Position numbers and translations under genes: made by a program. From STD2-77 sp964503935 (lineage in GTDB: Bacteria > Patescibacteriota > Minisyncoccia > JAHIHE01 > JAGLIN01), in NCBI GenBank assembly GCA_964503935.1, contig CAZDCJ010000003.1, positions 1-49,614 on the forward strand: a stretch of 49,614 nucleotides of DNA. Reading direction: 5' to 3'. The notes below the pieces were generated by a model that was not told the origin of the DNA, searched no databases, and saw only the letters and a list, made by a program, of their open reading frames with translations. Of the stretch, positions 25,811-34,607 are shown one piece after another (position 1 is the stretch's first letter; the number at the start of each line of letters is the position of its first letter).

Positions 25811-26530
25811 ATGTGCGGACATAATAAATGGACTCAGATCAAACGGCAGAAAGGGGCCAATGATGCCAAGCGTTCGCAAACCTTCGCCAAGCTTTCCAAG
25901 GTGATCGCTCTCCAGGCCAAGAACGGCGGCGATCCGGACGGCAATCCTGGGCTCAAGATCGCCATCGAGAAAGCCCGGGCGGTCAACATGCCGGCGGACA
26001 ATATCCAGAAGGCCATCAAGAAGGGCATGGGCGACCTGGCGGGCGAACGGGTAGACGAAGTGCTGTTTGAAGCTTATGGGCCGGAAGGTGTGCCGCTTAT
26101 CATTGAGGCGGCGACCGACAACAACAACCGTACCAGTTCGGAAGTGAAGCATATTCTTTCCAAGAACGGGGGACGACTGGGAGAAATCGGAAGCGTGAAA
26201 TGGATGTTCGACCGTTTTGGCTATGTCGAGATCGGCCGCACCGAAGAGATGCAGACGGATGCGGTAGAGATGGCGGTTATCGAAGCGGGGGCGGAAGATG
26301 TGGAGGTGCTGGAAGAGATGATCGTCGTCTATACCAAGCCGGAAGAACTTTACCGGGTCAAAAGCGCCTTGGAGCAGGCGGGGCTGAGGATATTGGAGAC
26401 CGGCTTCGAATGGATCGCCAAGAACAAGGTGAAAGTGGAAGCCTCTCTTATGCAGAAGATTAATATGCTCTTTGAGGCACTCGACGAGCAGGAAGATGTC
26501 AATGAAGTCTATTCCAACTTGGAGGATTGA
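25811..26530 (+). CDS. YebC/PmpR family protein
   Basis: 239 aa, full length. The family start MCGHNKWTQIKRQKGANDAKRSQTFAKLSK (usually MAGHSKW) is followed by IEKARAVNMPADNIQKAIKKG, ALFEAYGPEGVPLIIEAATDNNNRTSSEVKHILSKNGG-like sequence and a VYTKPEEL end region. YebC proteins are described as transcriptional regulators and, more recently, as factors that relieve ribosome stalling at proline runs. As in many bacteria the gene precedes ruvC. Confidence 0.95.
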   Translation: MCGHNKWTQIKRQKGANDAKRSQTFAKLSKVIALQAKNGGDPDGNPGLKIAIEKARAVNMPADNIQKAIKKGMGDLAGERVDEVLFEAYGPEGVPLIIEAATDNNNRTSSEVKHILSKNGGRLGEIGSVKWMFDRFGYVEIGRTEEMQTDAVEMAVIEAGAEDVEVLEEMIVVYTKPEELYRVKSALEQAGLRILETGFEWIAKNKVKVEASLMQKINMLFEALDEQEDVNEVYSNLED

Positions 26531-26598
26531 GGTGCGGGCATTCCTTTGGGAAACGGAGAACGCGCATGATTGCCAAGCATTATAAATAAAGTTACCAT

Positions 26599-27108
26599 AT
26601 GATTATTCTGGGAATAGATCCCGGCACGGCCACGACGGGATATGGAGTGCTCCAAAGCGAGAATGGGAAGCTCGAGATGATCGATAACGGTTGCGTGCTG
26701 ACAGATAAGGATCTTCCTATGCCGGAGAGGCTGACGCTCCTGGGAGAAGGGATCGCTCGGGTAATCCGGGAATTCTCTCCCGAGGTCATGGCTATCGAAG
26801 AACTCTTTTATTTCAAGAATAAGAAGACGGTCATCTCAGTCGGGCAGGCCCGGGGAGTGGCGGTCTTCGTGGGCAAGAATGCCGGCTTGCTGATCCACGA
26901 ATATACGCCGCTCCAGGTGAAGCAGGCGGTGACCGGCTATGGCCGCGCGGAAAAGAAACAGGTCCAGCTGATGGTCAAGAGCATCCTCAAGTTGCGGGAC
27001 ATTCCCAAGCCGGACGATGCCGCCGATGCGCTCGCAGTCGCGATCTGTTGCTCGTCGTCCATCAATTTTGAAAGGAAGGTACAGAATAATCCAACCGTTA
27101 AATCCTAA
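26599..27108 (+). CDS. ruvC: Holliday junction resolvase RuvC
   Basis: 169 aa, the usual length. Acidic catalytic residues are present: D7 (ILGIDPGT), E67 (VMAIEELF), D140 and D143 (PKPDDAADALAVAI). It cuts four-way junctions during recombination repair with RuvAB. ruvB is about 20 kb away on the opposite strand, and ruvA was not seen in the window. The next gene begins 3 bases after the stop. Confidence 0.96.
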   Translation: MIILGIDPGTATTGYGVLQSENGKLEMIDNGCVLTDKDLPMPERLTLLGEGIARVIREFSPEVMAIEELFYFKNKKTVISVGQARGVAVFVGKNAGLLIHEYTPLQVKQAVTGYGRAEKKQVQLMVKSILKLRDIPKPDDAADALAVAICCSSSINFERKVQNNPTVKS

Positions 27109-27111
27109 ACT

Positions 27112-27762
27112 ATGTCAGAGCTAGTGCATTTCATCATGGCGCAGCATGTGGACATCAATACAGTGTTCCTCCTCTTGGCGCTCCCGCTCATCGCTACTCT
27201 CATCGCCGCTTTCCGCCAGGTGGTCGGCATCAAGTCTTTCGGTATCTATTCACCGCTGGTACTTACATTCGCCTTCTGGGCTACCGAGCTCAAATACGGA
27301 CTGGCGATCTTCGCGGTGATCTTTATCACCGGTACGCTCGTGCGTTATCTTCTCAAGAAGATCCGGCTCCTTTATATGCCGCGCATGGCGATCATGCTTA
27401 CGCTCATCAGCATCGCGGTCCTGGTGCTCATCACTGTCGGCGGGCACTTCCGCCGCTATGGGCTGTCTTCGACCTCTATCCTGCCTATCCTGATCATGAT
27501 CGTGCTTATCGAGAAATTCATTTCTGCCCAGGTGGAGAAAGGATTCCGTACGGCGGCTTTGCTGTCCCTTGAGACGCTCTGTATATCAGTGGTGGGTTTT
27601 TTCGTGCTCCGCTGGGAAGCTTTCCAGTGGTTCGTCCTGGAATATCCATATTATGTGATCGGTCTTCTGATCTTCGACGTCCTCTTAGGCAGATGGTCCG
27701 GGCTGAGGCTCAGCGAATATTTTAGATTTAGGAATGTTATCAAACATGTTGACTCCGATTAA
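27112..27762 (+). CDS. 7TM protein of the transglutaminase-associated type (7TM_transglut-like)
   Basis: 216 aa, six to seven hydrophobic helices (TVFLLLALPLIATLIAAFRQ, SFGIYSPLVLTFAFWATEL, GLAIFAVIFITGTLVRYLL, MAIMLTLISIAVLVLITVGG, SILPILIMIVLIEKFISAQ, ALLSLETLCISVVGFFVL, YPYYVIGLLIFDVLLGRW). The G-I-K-S-F-G-I-Y-S-P segment is characteristic of the 7TM domain usually fused to an inactive transglutaminase and encoded beside ATP-grasp and retropepsin-like genes. Here only the membrane part is present. It overlaps the next gene by 29 bases. It would be the membrane component of the amidoligase system; the biochemical role is unknown. Confidence 0.75.
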   Translation: MSELVHFIMAQHVDINTVFLLLALPLIATLIAAFRQVVGIKSFGIYSPLVLTFAFWATELKYGLAIFAVIFITGTLVRYLLKKIRLLYMPRMAIMLTLISIAVLVLITVGGHFRRYGLSSTSILPILIMIVLIEKFISAQVEKGFRTAALLSLETLCISVVGFFVLRWEAFQWFVLEYPYYVIGLLIFDVLLGRWSGLRLSEYFRFRNVIKHVDSD

Positions 27763-29236
27763 GAAAAGCCGGGCCATCCTAGGAATGAACGCGCGCAATC
27801 TTTCCTATATCGGCCCCAATAATTCCAAGAAAGCAGTCGATTTGGCTAATGACAAGCTGCGCAGCAAAGCGGTCCTCAAGGCGGCGGGAATTCCCGTGCC
27901 CGAAGTCTATGGCGTGATCAGGAGCCGCCAGGAACTCGAAAACTTCAGATGGGAAGATCTCCCGAAGAGCTTCGTCCTCAAGCCGAACAGCGGCATGGGA
28001 GGCGATGGCATCAAGGTGATTTATGGCAAGAAGAACGATAAGTGGATCCTGAGCGAAGGGCGGACGGTAGAAGTGGAAGATTTTCGCAGCCACATCTTCA
28101 ATATCTTTGATGGGTTCTTCTCCCTTTTTGGCGGCGAAGACATTGCTTTCTTCGAAGAAAGGATCAAGATATGCCATTCCCTCAAGCCCTATTCATTTCG
28201 GGGAGTGCCGGACATCCGCGTCATCGTGTATAACAATGTGCCGGTGATGGCCATGCTCCGGCTCTCCACCAAAGAATCGAGCGGCAAGGCGAATCTACAC
28301 CAAGGAGGAGTGGGCGTGGGCATCGACATCGCGACCGGCATCACCACCCAGGCCATCCAGCGCGACCGCCTGATCGAAAAGACCCCGGACACCAAGCTCA
28401 AACTCTCCGGTATCCGTATTCCTTATTGGAAAGAGATTTTGGAAATCGCTATCCGCTGCCAGAAAACATCAAGCCTGGGATATATCGGCGTGGATATCGC
28501 TATCGATAAGGAAAAAGGGCCGGTAGTACTGGAAATAAATGCTCATGCCGGGCTTTCTATCCAGATTGCCAATCTTGCCCCGCTCAAGTATCGCCTCCAG
28601 AAAGTACGGGGACTCAAGATCAAGAGTGAATCCCATGCTATCCGCGTGGCCCAAGACCTCTTCGGAGGAGAGATCGAGCAGGAGATTGAAGACATTTCCG
28701 GCAAGCAGATCCTGGGCATCATCGAGACCATCAAGATCCGCCGCCGTCCCGACCCCGATGCCCTCCAAGCGGATGAGGGTAATCTATCCAAGAAGCAGAA
28801 AGCCCAAAGAGAAAAAGAGAAAGCCAAAGAATACGTGGATCTCCGGGCTAAGGTGGATACTGGCGCCGGCTATTCCTCAATTGACAAGACGCTGGCGCGC
28901 GAGCTCGGCTACGGCGACATCATTGACGAATTTGATACGGCGACTCAGGGTATCTTGGAGCGCACGGAGTCCGTGGCACAGAGGAACGAGCTATTACGCG
29001 AACTTTTCGACAAATGGGGTGATAATTTCAGTCGGGTGGTCATCCGGTCGAGTCATGGAGTTTCTTATCGGCTAATTATCAAGATGGACATGATGGTCTC
29101 GGGCCTTCGGATCAACACGCCAGTGACTATCATCGAGCGCGGGGATCTCAAATTTCCTGTCATCATCGGCCGCAAGAGTATGGCGCATTTCTTAGTGGAC
29201 CCTTCAAAGGCTACGAAGGAAGGCGGATCCGCTTGA
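27734..29236 (+). CDS. ATP-grasp (RimK-like) amidoligase fused to a retropepsin-like (RimB/Zn_protease) domain
   Basis: 500 aa. Residues ~14-320 are an ATP-grasp ligase: ILGMNARNLSYIGPNN start, FVLKPNSGMGGDGIKVI, FRGVPDIRVIVYNNVPVMAMLRLS, HQGGVGVGIDIATG, and the metal-binding GYIGVDIAIDKEKGPVVLEINAHAGLSIQ. Residues ~370-495 hold a retropepsin-like fold with RAKVDTGAGYSSID (D-T-G-A) and PVIIGRKSMAHFLVDPSK. ATP-grasp enzymes of this group form amide bonds (glutamate-type ligases), and RimB-like partners are thought to process the product. The start could be 27734 or the Met at 27746. The 3' end overlaps the next gene by 4 bases (TTGA). Confidence 0.82.
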   Translation: MLSNMLTPIKKSRAILGMNARNLSYIGPNNSKKAVDLANDKLRSKAVLKAAGIPVPEVYGVIRSRQELENFRWEDLPKSFVLKPNSGMGGDGIKVIYGKKNDKWILSEGRTVEVEDFRSHIFNIFDGFFSLFGGEDIAFFEERIKICHSLKPYSFRGVPDIRVIVYNNVPVMAMLRLSTKESSGKANLHQGGVGVGIDIATGITTQAIQRDRLIEKTPDTKLKLSGIRIPYWKEILEIAIRCQKTSSLGYIGVDIAIDKEKGPVVLEINAHAGLSIQIANLAPLKYRLQKVRGLKIKSESHAIRVAQDLFGGEIEQEIEDISGKQILGIIETIKIRRRPDPDALQADEGNLSKKQKAQREKEKAKEYVDLRAKVDTGAGYSSIDKTLARELGYGDIIDEFDTATQGILERTESVAQRNELLRELFDKWGDNFSRVVIRSSHGVSYRLIIKMDMMVSGLRINTPVTIIERGDLKFPVIIGRKSMAHFLVDPSKATKEGGSA

Positions 29237-30321
29237 TTCCGGACAGGTGTCGCTATAAACATAATCAGACTATCATGGCAGAATTTCCGATTCCCCAAAG
29301 CATCAGGAAAATTTCTTCAAGGTTACTGGCCGAGGAAGCTTTGCGGCGCGATATCAAGGTGATGCATATAAACAGCTTCCAGCAGGAAAATGCGCTCCTT
29401 GAGCTCAAATATAAGAAGCACGTCGAATATATCCAGGGAAGCAAATGTTTGCAGACCTCCGTTATCGCCGACAGCATACTCAAGAACAAGCCTCTGACAA
29501 AGGAATTCTTGCTCCGGAGCGGGATCGTTCCGACCGAAGGCAAGCTCTTTCTTTGCCGGGATATGGAAGATATCCGGAGGTATGCGGAAGAAATCGGCTA
29601 TCCGATCGTGGTCAAGAAATATAACGGCACGCATGGAGACTCGGTCTTTGTCGGGGTTAAGGACTTTGACCAAGTAAGGTCTGTCCTGGGCAGTCATTTT
29701 CGCAAGAAGAGATATGTGCTCATCGAAAAGGAGTTCAAGGGCAAGGAATATCGCTTTCTGGCTACGCGTCGCAAGGTCCTGGCAGTAACTTATCGCGAAC
29801 CGGCCAATGTGGTGGGCGACGGCAAGAGCGCTATCCGGGAACTGGTCGCGGAAAAGAACCGCGATCCGCAAAGAGGAAGCAGTTACAGCAAGCCGCTCAT
29901 CACTATAACGGCAGACATGCATATGCTTGAGAAGCTGGCGGCGCAAGGGCTAAGCCTTGATTCCGTGGCAGCTCGCGGGAAAAAGGTATATCTGCGCAGT
30001 AATTCAAACTTGTCTACCGGAGGAGACAGTATCGATATTACGGATAAAGTCCATCCCGAACTCAGGCGAATAGCCGTACGGGCTGTCTGCTCTGTCCCTG
30101 GTCTTCTCTATGCAGGAGTGGATATCATGGTGAAGAAGGGTATATCTACCAAGCCTGAGAAAGACGGTTATGCCGTGCTGGAGATGAATTCTTCGCCCGG
30201 GATCTTCATGCACCATTCTCCCTATGAAGGCAAGCCGCGTAATGTCGCCGGAGGAATCCTCGATCTGCTCTTTCCGGAAACTAAAGGCCTTGGCGGACGT
30301 GCGAATCATACGCCTTTTTGA
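29233..30321 (+). CDS. Second ATP-grasp ligase (cyanophycin-synthetase/glutathione-synthetase-like)
   Basis: 362 aa. ATP-grasp features are KPLTKEFLLRSGIVPTEG (flexible N-terminal part), YPIVVKKYNGTHGDSVFVGV (ATP-binding loop), YVLIEKEFKGKEYRFLATRRKVLAVTYREPANVVGDGKSAIRELV, as in CphA/MurE-like ligases, and GVDIMVKK...GYAVLEMNSSPGIFMHH (metal-binding E-x-N). TTG at 29233 is preferred as start because a GAAGGAAGG Shine-Dalgarno tract ends 9 bases upstream and the codon overlaps the previous stop; ATG at 29275 is the alternative. Two ligases side by side suggest stepwise addition of amino acids to one product, an inference. Confidence 0.8.
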   Translation: MIPDRCRYKHNQTIMAEFPIPQSIRKISSRLLAEEALRRDIKVMHINSFQQENALLELKYKKHVEYIQGSKCLQTSVIADSILKNKPLTKEFLLRSGIVPTEGKLFLCRDMEDIRRYAEEIGYPIVVKKYNGTHGDSVFVGVKDFDQVRSVLGSHFRKKRYVLIEKEFKGKEYRFLATRRKVLAVTYREPANVVGDGKSAIRELVAEKNRDPQRGSSYSKPLITITADMHMLEKLAAQGLSLDSVAARGKKVYLRSNSNLSTGGDSIDITDKVHPELRRIAVRAVCSVPGLLYAGVDIMVKKGISTKPEKDGYAVLEMNSSPGIFMHHSPYEGKPRNVAGGILDLLFPETKGLGGRANHTPF

Positions 30322-30454
30322 TTTTAATCGGAGATCATACTCAAAACATGGAAAAATATGTAAGCTCGACTTCGTAAGAAAGCCTCCTTAAGAGAGATGA
30401 TGATACGGAAGCGGGCAAGAAAAAGATGCCGAAGTAAATCATAGCGGGGCAGCT

Positions 30455-31729
30455 TTGGAGAAAGGACTGGATACGGCGCGGGGAAATCTCCTTGGATGTA
30501 TAGCGGAGATAAACGAGATCGGCAAGAAATATGATTCGGTCTACGATTATTTCAATATTCCCAAAGGCCAGGCGTCGATAGAGGATGAGATCGAAAATAG
30601 TTTGGCGGCGCGTCGGGAAGGAGAGGCTTGTGAGCCGCAGTTCGTCTTTCCCAAGCTGGCCAAGATAAATGCCGAGGAGCTGGCAAACGATATCGCGCGT
30701 CTCGAAGGATTGAAGGAGAAAGTGCTCGGGGAAGACAGCGCGGATGTGAAGGAAGTGGCCTTAGAGATCAACTCGAATTTCGTTGCCAAGATTCGGATCC
30801 TTGAAGCGTTGGGAAAAGGAGACAAGGAGGCGGCTTTCCGGGAAAGCATCAAGGCGTATGGAGACATCGATGATGCGTTCGTCGCCCGGGCTTGGGAGGC
30901 ATCTGAACATCGCTTATGCCGGAATCCGGAAGACAAGAGCGAGGTCCAGAAGCAGATGGAGGATATGAGATTTGATGCCGATGCCTTGAAGAAGTATCTC
31001 GATATTGCCTTGGCAGAGATGGGCGAATAAAATCCTTTCGAAGTGATAGTTGATGATACTGGTGAAATAAAGGCCTGTACGGTCGATTACAATAATGAGA
31101 GACATGTCCGGCCGGTAGTCCTTATTCCCGAAAAAAAGAAGGTTGACGGCAAGAAGCTGTTGGAACTGATCGCTCATGAGATCGGCATCCACGCCATGAC
31201 CAATAAGAGGCATGATGAGCTCTTCGGCGGTCTGGGGATGGGGAGCGACTGGGAAATGGTACGGGAAGGGTTCGCGAAATTGAACGAAGAAAACGCCATG
31301 AAGGGAATTGTCGGCGATAGCTATCGGGGAATCGATCCGGCGCCGTATTATGTACTGGCAATGGCAAAAGCCCGTAAATCCATAGATGCGAGGGGACAGG
31401 CAGATATCTTGGAGATATATTATCATATAGTTGATCTTAAGAAGAAGGATCTGTCTATCGACCAGGAAAAGCTTTCCCGTTATGCGTACGACAAAGGATT
31501 CTCTGATTTGGAGGCGGCACTTGCCCATAAGGCAGACAAGGAGACGAAGGTGGTGCTGAGAAGGGTGTTTCGGGGTATATACCCCTATTATTTCCCGAAA
31601 GATAAGGCTTATCTCGAAAGAGAAGAGATTGTGCGCGGGATGAGGGATGCGCGTCGGGACGGATATGAATACGAGTCTAAGACTGATCCCAAGCTATTGC
31701 CGGGACTAATCCGGCTGGGTTTCCTCTAG
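30455..31729 (+). pseudogene. DUF1704/MATCAP-like HExxxH metallocarboxypeptidase gene interrupted by an in-frame stop
   Basis: Two open segments, 30455-31027 and 31031-31726, lie in the same frame and are separated by one TAA (31028-31030). The second part contains LIAHEIGIHAM (HExxxH zinc site) and about 30 residues later MVREGFAKLNEE, which matches the [QR]-E-G-[LF]-A motif of DUF1704 ('QEGLA') peptidases. The first part has the helical N-terminal pattern of the family. Read through the stop, the product would be about 424 aa, near family length. Upstream remnants (ATG 30348, closing after 9 codons) suggest further damage at the 5' end. Alternatives are a split gene restarting at GTG 31043, or a sequencing error. 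It lies 133 bases after the second ATP-grasp gene, and such peptidases are known neighbours of ATP-grasp ligases. Confidence 0.65.
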
Positions 31730-32067
31730 GATATCCTCAAGAGACAAAGATCGCGGAAAATAAAGGATGTGGCTGTGCGCGTCTGGCAGACGGTTCTGCG
31801 GGATGAAATCGGGAAAAATTGACAAGGCTTATCCTAGTGCTCTGGCGGATTAAATGAAAATAACGTGATTTCACCGATATCGGAATCGGTTTTCCCTGTT
31901 TATAAATCCATGTTACATCGATTTCCATATTTGAGTTTACTCTTAGATATCGGAAAAGCGGACAAAATATCGATAAAACAGCCATTTTAAGCCGGAAAAC
32001 GGAAATTTGACCCGTTTCCGGCTTTTGTTATTACCTGAAGTAGGCTATACTAAAGGGAGTTAATGCC
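31730..32067. other. Gene-free 338 bp before glgA
   Basis: Contains the palindrome CCGATATCGG (31874-31883), a second ATATCGG word near 31945, and a terminator at 31989-32026. No ORF is convincing. A TATACT (32046-32051) may be the -10 of the next unit, with a poor -35. Confidence 0.4.
31989..32026 (+). terminator. Terminator before the glucan gene cluster
   Basis: Stem AAGCCGGAAAACGG/CCGTTTCCGGCTT (31989-32002 with 32012-32024, one bulged A), followed by TTTTGTTATT. Confidence 0.75.
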
Positions 32068-33552
32068 TTGCTTATGAAGAAAACGTTAAAAATCCTCTTT
32101 GTGACTACCGATCTGGACCCGTTCTGCAAGGCGGGCGGGCTTGGCGATGTCTCACGGGATCTGCCTCGGGCGCTCAAGAAGATGGGGTATGACGTGCGGA
32201 TCATGATGCCGCGGCACGGGATTATCGAGGAGAAAAAGCATGGCATCGAGCTCTTCCGGGAGAATCTTTCTGTGGATCTCCTGGGCGAAGAAGTGCCTTT
32301 CAGCCTGAAGAGCGCGCGCCTTGACGGAAAAGTCCCCGTTTATTTCGTGGAAAAACATCGGTATTTCGGTTCGCGAAAATCCCTATACGGATACAAGGAC
32401 AATAATCTCCGTTACCTGTTCTTCTGTAAGGCGGCTCTCGGGGCGGTGAAAGATATGGCGGAAAAATGGAAGCCGGACATCATCCATTGCAATGACTGGC
32501 ATACGGCGCTTATCCCTCATCTTCTGAAGACCGAATTTGCCGGTGATCCCTATCTAGGCGGCATCCCGACGCTGCTCACCATCCACAATCTTACCTTCCA
32601 GATGAGTAAGGATTGGTGGACGGTTTCCAAGCGCAAGACGGACGATGGCAATATGGTACTCGAGGATTTCGCGCGGCAGAAAGGAGTGGAATACGTCAAC
32701 TTCATGCGGCGGGGCATCCGCGCGGCTGATATGGTGAATACCGTGAGCGAGAGTTATGCCGAGGAGGTGCTGCAGGAGCAGCTCGGCCAGGGGCTCCACG
32801 AGGAACTGCAACTGAGGAATAAGCAGAAGAGATTCTTCGGCATCGTGAACGGGATCGATTACGAGGAATACAATCCGTGGACCGATCCTGGAATCGTGAA
32901 GCGCTATGATTCCAGGCGCTTCGATGACAAATACAAGAACAAGCTCCGGCTGCAGAAACAGTACGGGCTCAAAGTAGACAAGGACATCCCGCTCCTCGGG
33001 ATGGTGACGCGCATCACGGAGCAGAAAGGATTCGATCTTCTGATGGAAATCATCGAGCCGCTGCTGCGGCTCAAGCTCCAGATCATCATCGTCGGCGACG
33101 GAGACAAGCGCTACAAGAGCTTCTTTACCAAGATAAGCCGCAAGTATCCGAAAAAGATGGTCGCGTACATGAAGTTCAAGAGCAAGTATGTCACGCGCAT
33201 TTACGCCGCCAGCGACATGTTCCTCATGCCTTCGCGCTTCGAGCCCTGCGGACTGGGTCAGCTCATCTCGCTCAGGTACGGCTCGGTGCCGATCGTGCGC
33301 CGGACCGGGGGACTGGGCGATACCATTAAGAACTATAATCCCGAGACGCACCGGGGCAACGGATTCACCTTCAAGACTTACGACGCCTTCGCTTTCTTTG
33401 CCGCGATCGTCCGGGGGGTGGAGACCTACCGCCATCGCAGTGTCTGGCGCCGGATCGCCCAGCGGGGAATGGAAGAATCATTTTCCTGGGAAGTGCCCGC
33501 GAAGAGATACCTTGCCTTGTACCGCAAGACTTTAAAGAACGCTAAAGATTAA
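32068..33552 (+). CDS. glgA: Glycogen/starch synthase (GT5)
   Basis: 494 aa. Transfers glucose from ADP- or UDP-glucose to alpha-1,4-glucan. Family motifs are FCKAGGLGDVSRDLPRAL (K-x-G-G-L nucleotide-sugar loop), IIHCNDWHTALIPHLL, LTIHNLTFQ, GIVNGIDYEEYNPWTD, MVTRITEQKGFDLL, MPSRFEPCGLGQLISLRYGSVPIVRRTGGLGDTI (E-x7-E region with STGGL-like loop). A TTG start (32068) with an AAGGGAG site 8 bases upstream is the longest option, and ATG at 32074 lies two codons on. First gene of a plus-strand sugar cluster; the next gene starts 4 bases after its stop. Confidence 0.95.
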   Translation: MLMKKTLKILFVTTDLDPFCKAGGLGDVSRDLPRALKKMGYDVRIMMPRHGIIEEKKHGIELFRENLSVDLLGEEVPFSLKSARLDGKVPVYFVEKHRYFGSRKSLYGYKDNNLRYLFFCKAALGAVKDMAEKWKPDIIHCNDWHTALIPHLLKTEFAGDPYLGGIPTLLTIHNLTFQMSKDWWTVSKRKTDDGNMVLEDFARQKGVEYVNFMRRGIRAADMVNTVSESYAEEVLQEQLGQGLHEELQLRNKQKRFFGIVNGIDYEEYNPWTDPGIVKRYDSRRFDDKYKNKLRLQKQYGLKVDKDIPLLGMVTRITEQKGFDLLMEIIEPLLRLKLQIIIVGDGDKRYKSFFTKISRKYPKKMVAYMKFKSKYVTRIYAASDMFLMPSRFEPCGLGQLISLRYGSVPIVRRTGGLGDTIKNYNPETHRGNGFTFKTYDAFAFFAAIVRGVETYRHRSVWRRIAQRGMEESFSWEVPAKRYLALYRKTLKNAKD

Positions 33553-33556
33553 GCTT

Positions 33557-34555
33557 ATGCCGAAATACGGTCCGCATCTGCCCGACATCGAGAAGAAAGT
33601 GCGCGAGAAAGTAGCCGAGCTCCGCCTCGCCCCTTCTTATCTCTTCGACTGTCGGCAGCATAAGGAAAGATTCTACACGGCGCGTTGCCACAGCCAGGAA
33701 GACCGCGATGTCATCTTCAAGATGCGCACGGAGGACTTCTGGGAAACACAAGAAGCTTTCCGCCGGGAGATCCGCATCAACCGGCTGTTCACGGAATTTT
33801 ACAAGAATGACCGGACACTCTCCGTGCCCCGTTTCGTCATCGGCGATAGCGAATGCGTTCCGGAGTGGATGGTGTACGAGTTCATTCCGGGAGAAGAGGC
33901 GGGAGACTTTTATAACGGTATCCTCCCGGAAAATTTCGGGAAGCTCTCTCTCACGAGCCTTATCGAAGGGATGAGGAGCATGCAGGCGATGTCGGCTTTC
34001 GCGGCCGGTAAGGTGAGGCTGGAAGCTTATGGTTATGGGGAATTCCGGCAGGCTTATGAGAGATATTGTCCGGTACTCCGTCCTTTCCTGAGCGATGCGG
34101 CGGTGACGGAGGGGTCCGGGATCCTAAGGGATGGCGCCAATTTCTTGGATAAGAAGAGCGGGGTCATAGCCCACGGAGACTTCCATCCCGGCAATCTGGT
34201 CATCTCTCCGGAAGGGGAGGTTGCCATTATCGACTGGTATTACGTCCAGATGAATAACGCGGCGTTTGATATCGCTTTCCTCTATCTGGAGATCGCGGAT
34301 GATGATTTCCGCCGGGAACTCCTGGAAAGATATATCGCGGAAATGGTGGATGACGGGAAGGAATTTTACGAGCTTTTCCGTCTCGACATCCTCCGCATCG
34401 TGCCGCAGAAAGTGAGCGTCTTGCGCGATGCCCTCTGCACGGACGAGCCGGCGAAAGACGACTACTATGAGAAACTTACCGTCCAAGGAGCGGCCAAACT
34501 TGCGAAGAATCTGGAAGCTTTCGAGCGCGCGCTCGAAGGAAGTACCTTCTATTAG
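33557..34555 (+). CDS. Aminoglycoside-phosphotransferase-fold kinase
   Basis: 332 aa. Protein-kinase-like APH fold with the Brenner motif VIAHGDFHPGNLVIS (~202-216) and the metal-binding VAIIDWYYVQ (~223-232, D-x-D/DFG counterpart). The upstream lysine region is likely VIFKMRTEDFW. Fold members phosphorylate small sugars, choline, homoserine or antibiotics. Given its position directly after glycogen synthase and before two glycosyltransferases, a sugar or maltose-type kinase role is more likely than resistance, an inference. Confidence 0.75.
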   Translation: MPKYGPHLPDIEKKVREKVAELRLAPSYLFDCRQHKERFYTARCHSQEDRDVIFKMRTEDFWETQEAFRREIRINRLFTEFYKNDRTLSVPRFVIGDSECVPEWMVYEFIPGEEAGDFYNGILPENFGKLSLTSLIEGMRSMQAMSAFAAGKVRLEAYGYGEFRQAYERYCPVLRPFLSDAAVTEGSGILRDGANFLDKKSGVIAHGDFHPGNLVISPEGEVAIIDWYYVQMNNAAFDIAFLYLEIADDDFRRELLERYIAEMVDDGKEFYELFRLDILRIVPQKVSVLRDALCTDEPAKDDYYEKLTVQGAAKLAKNLEAFERALEGSTFY

Positions 34556-34607
34556 AGGGGAGGAGGGGACAGGGTCGTCGTGGAAATAATCCGTAACCAT
34601 AGGAAAG

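Noticed and set aside
30348..31030. Recoding of TAA as a sense codon
   Set aside because: TAA closes many well-defined genes in this window, and known CPR recoding concerns TGA, not TAA.
31819..31845. TTGACA at 31819 as a promoter
   Set aside because: No acceptable -10 hexamer at 16-18 bases.
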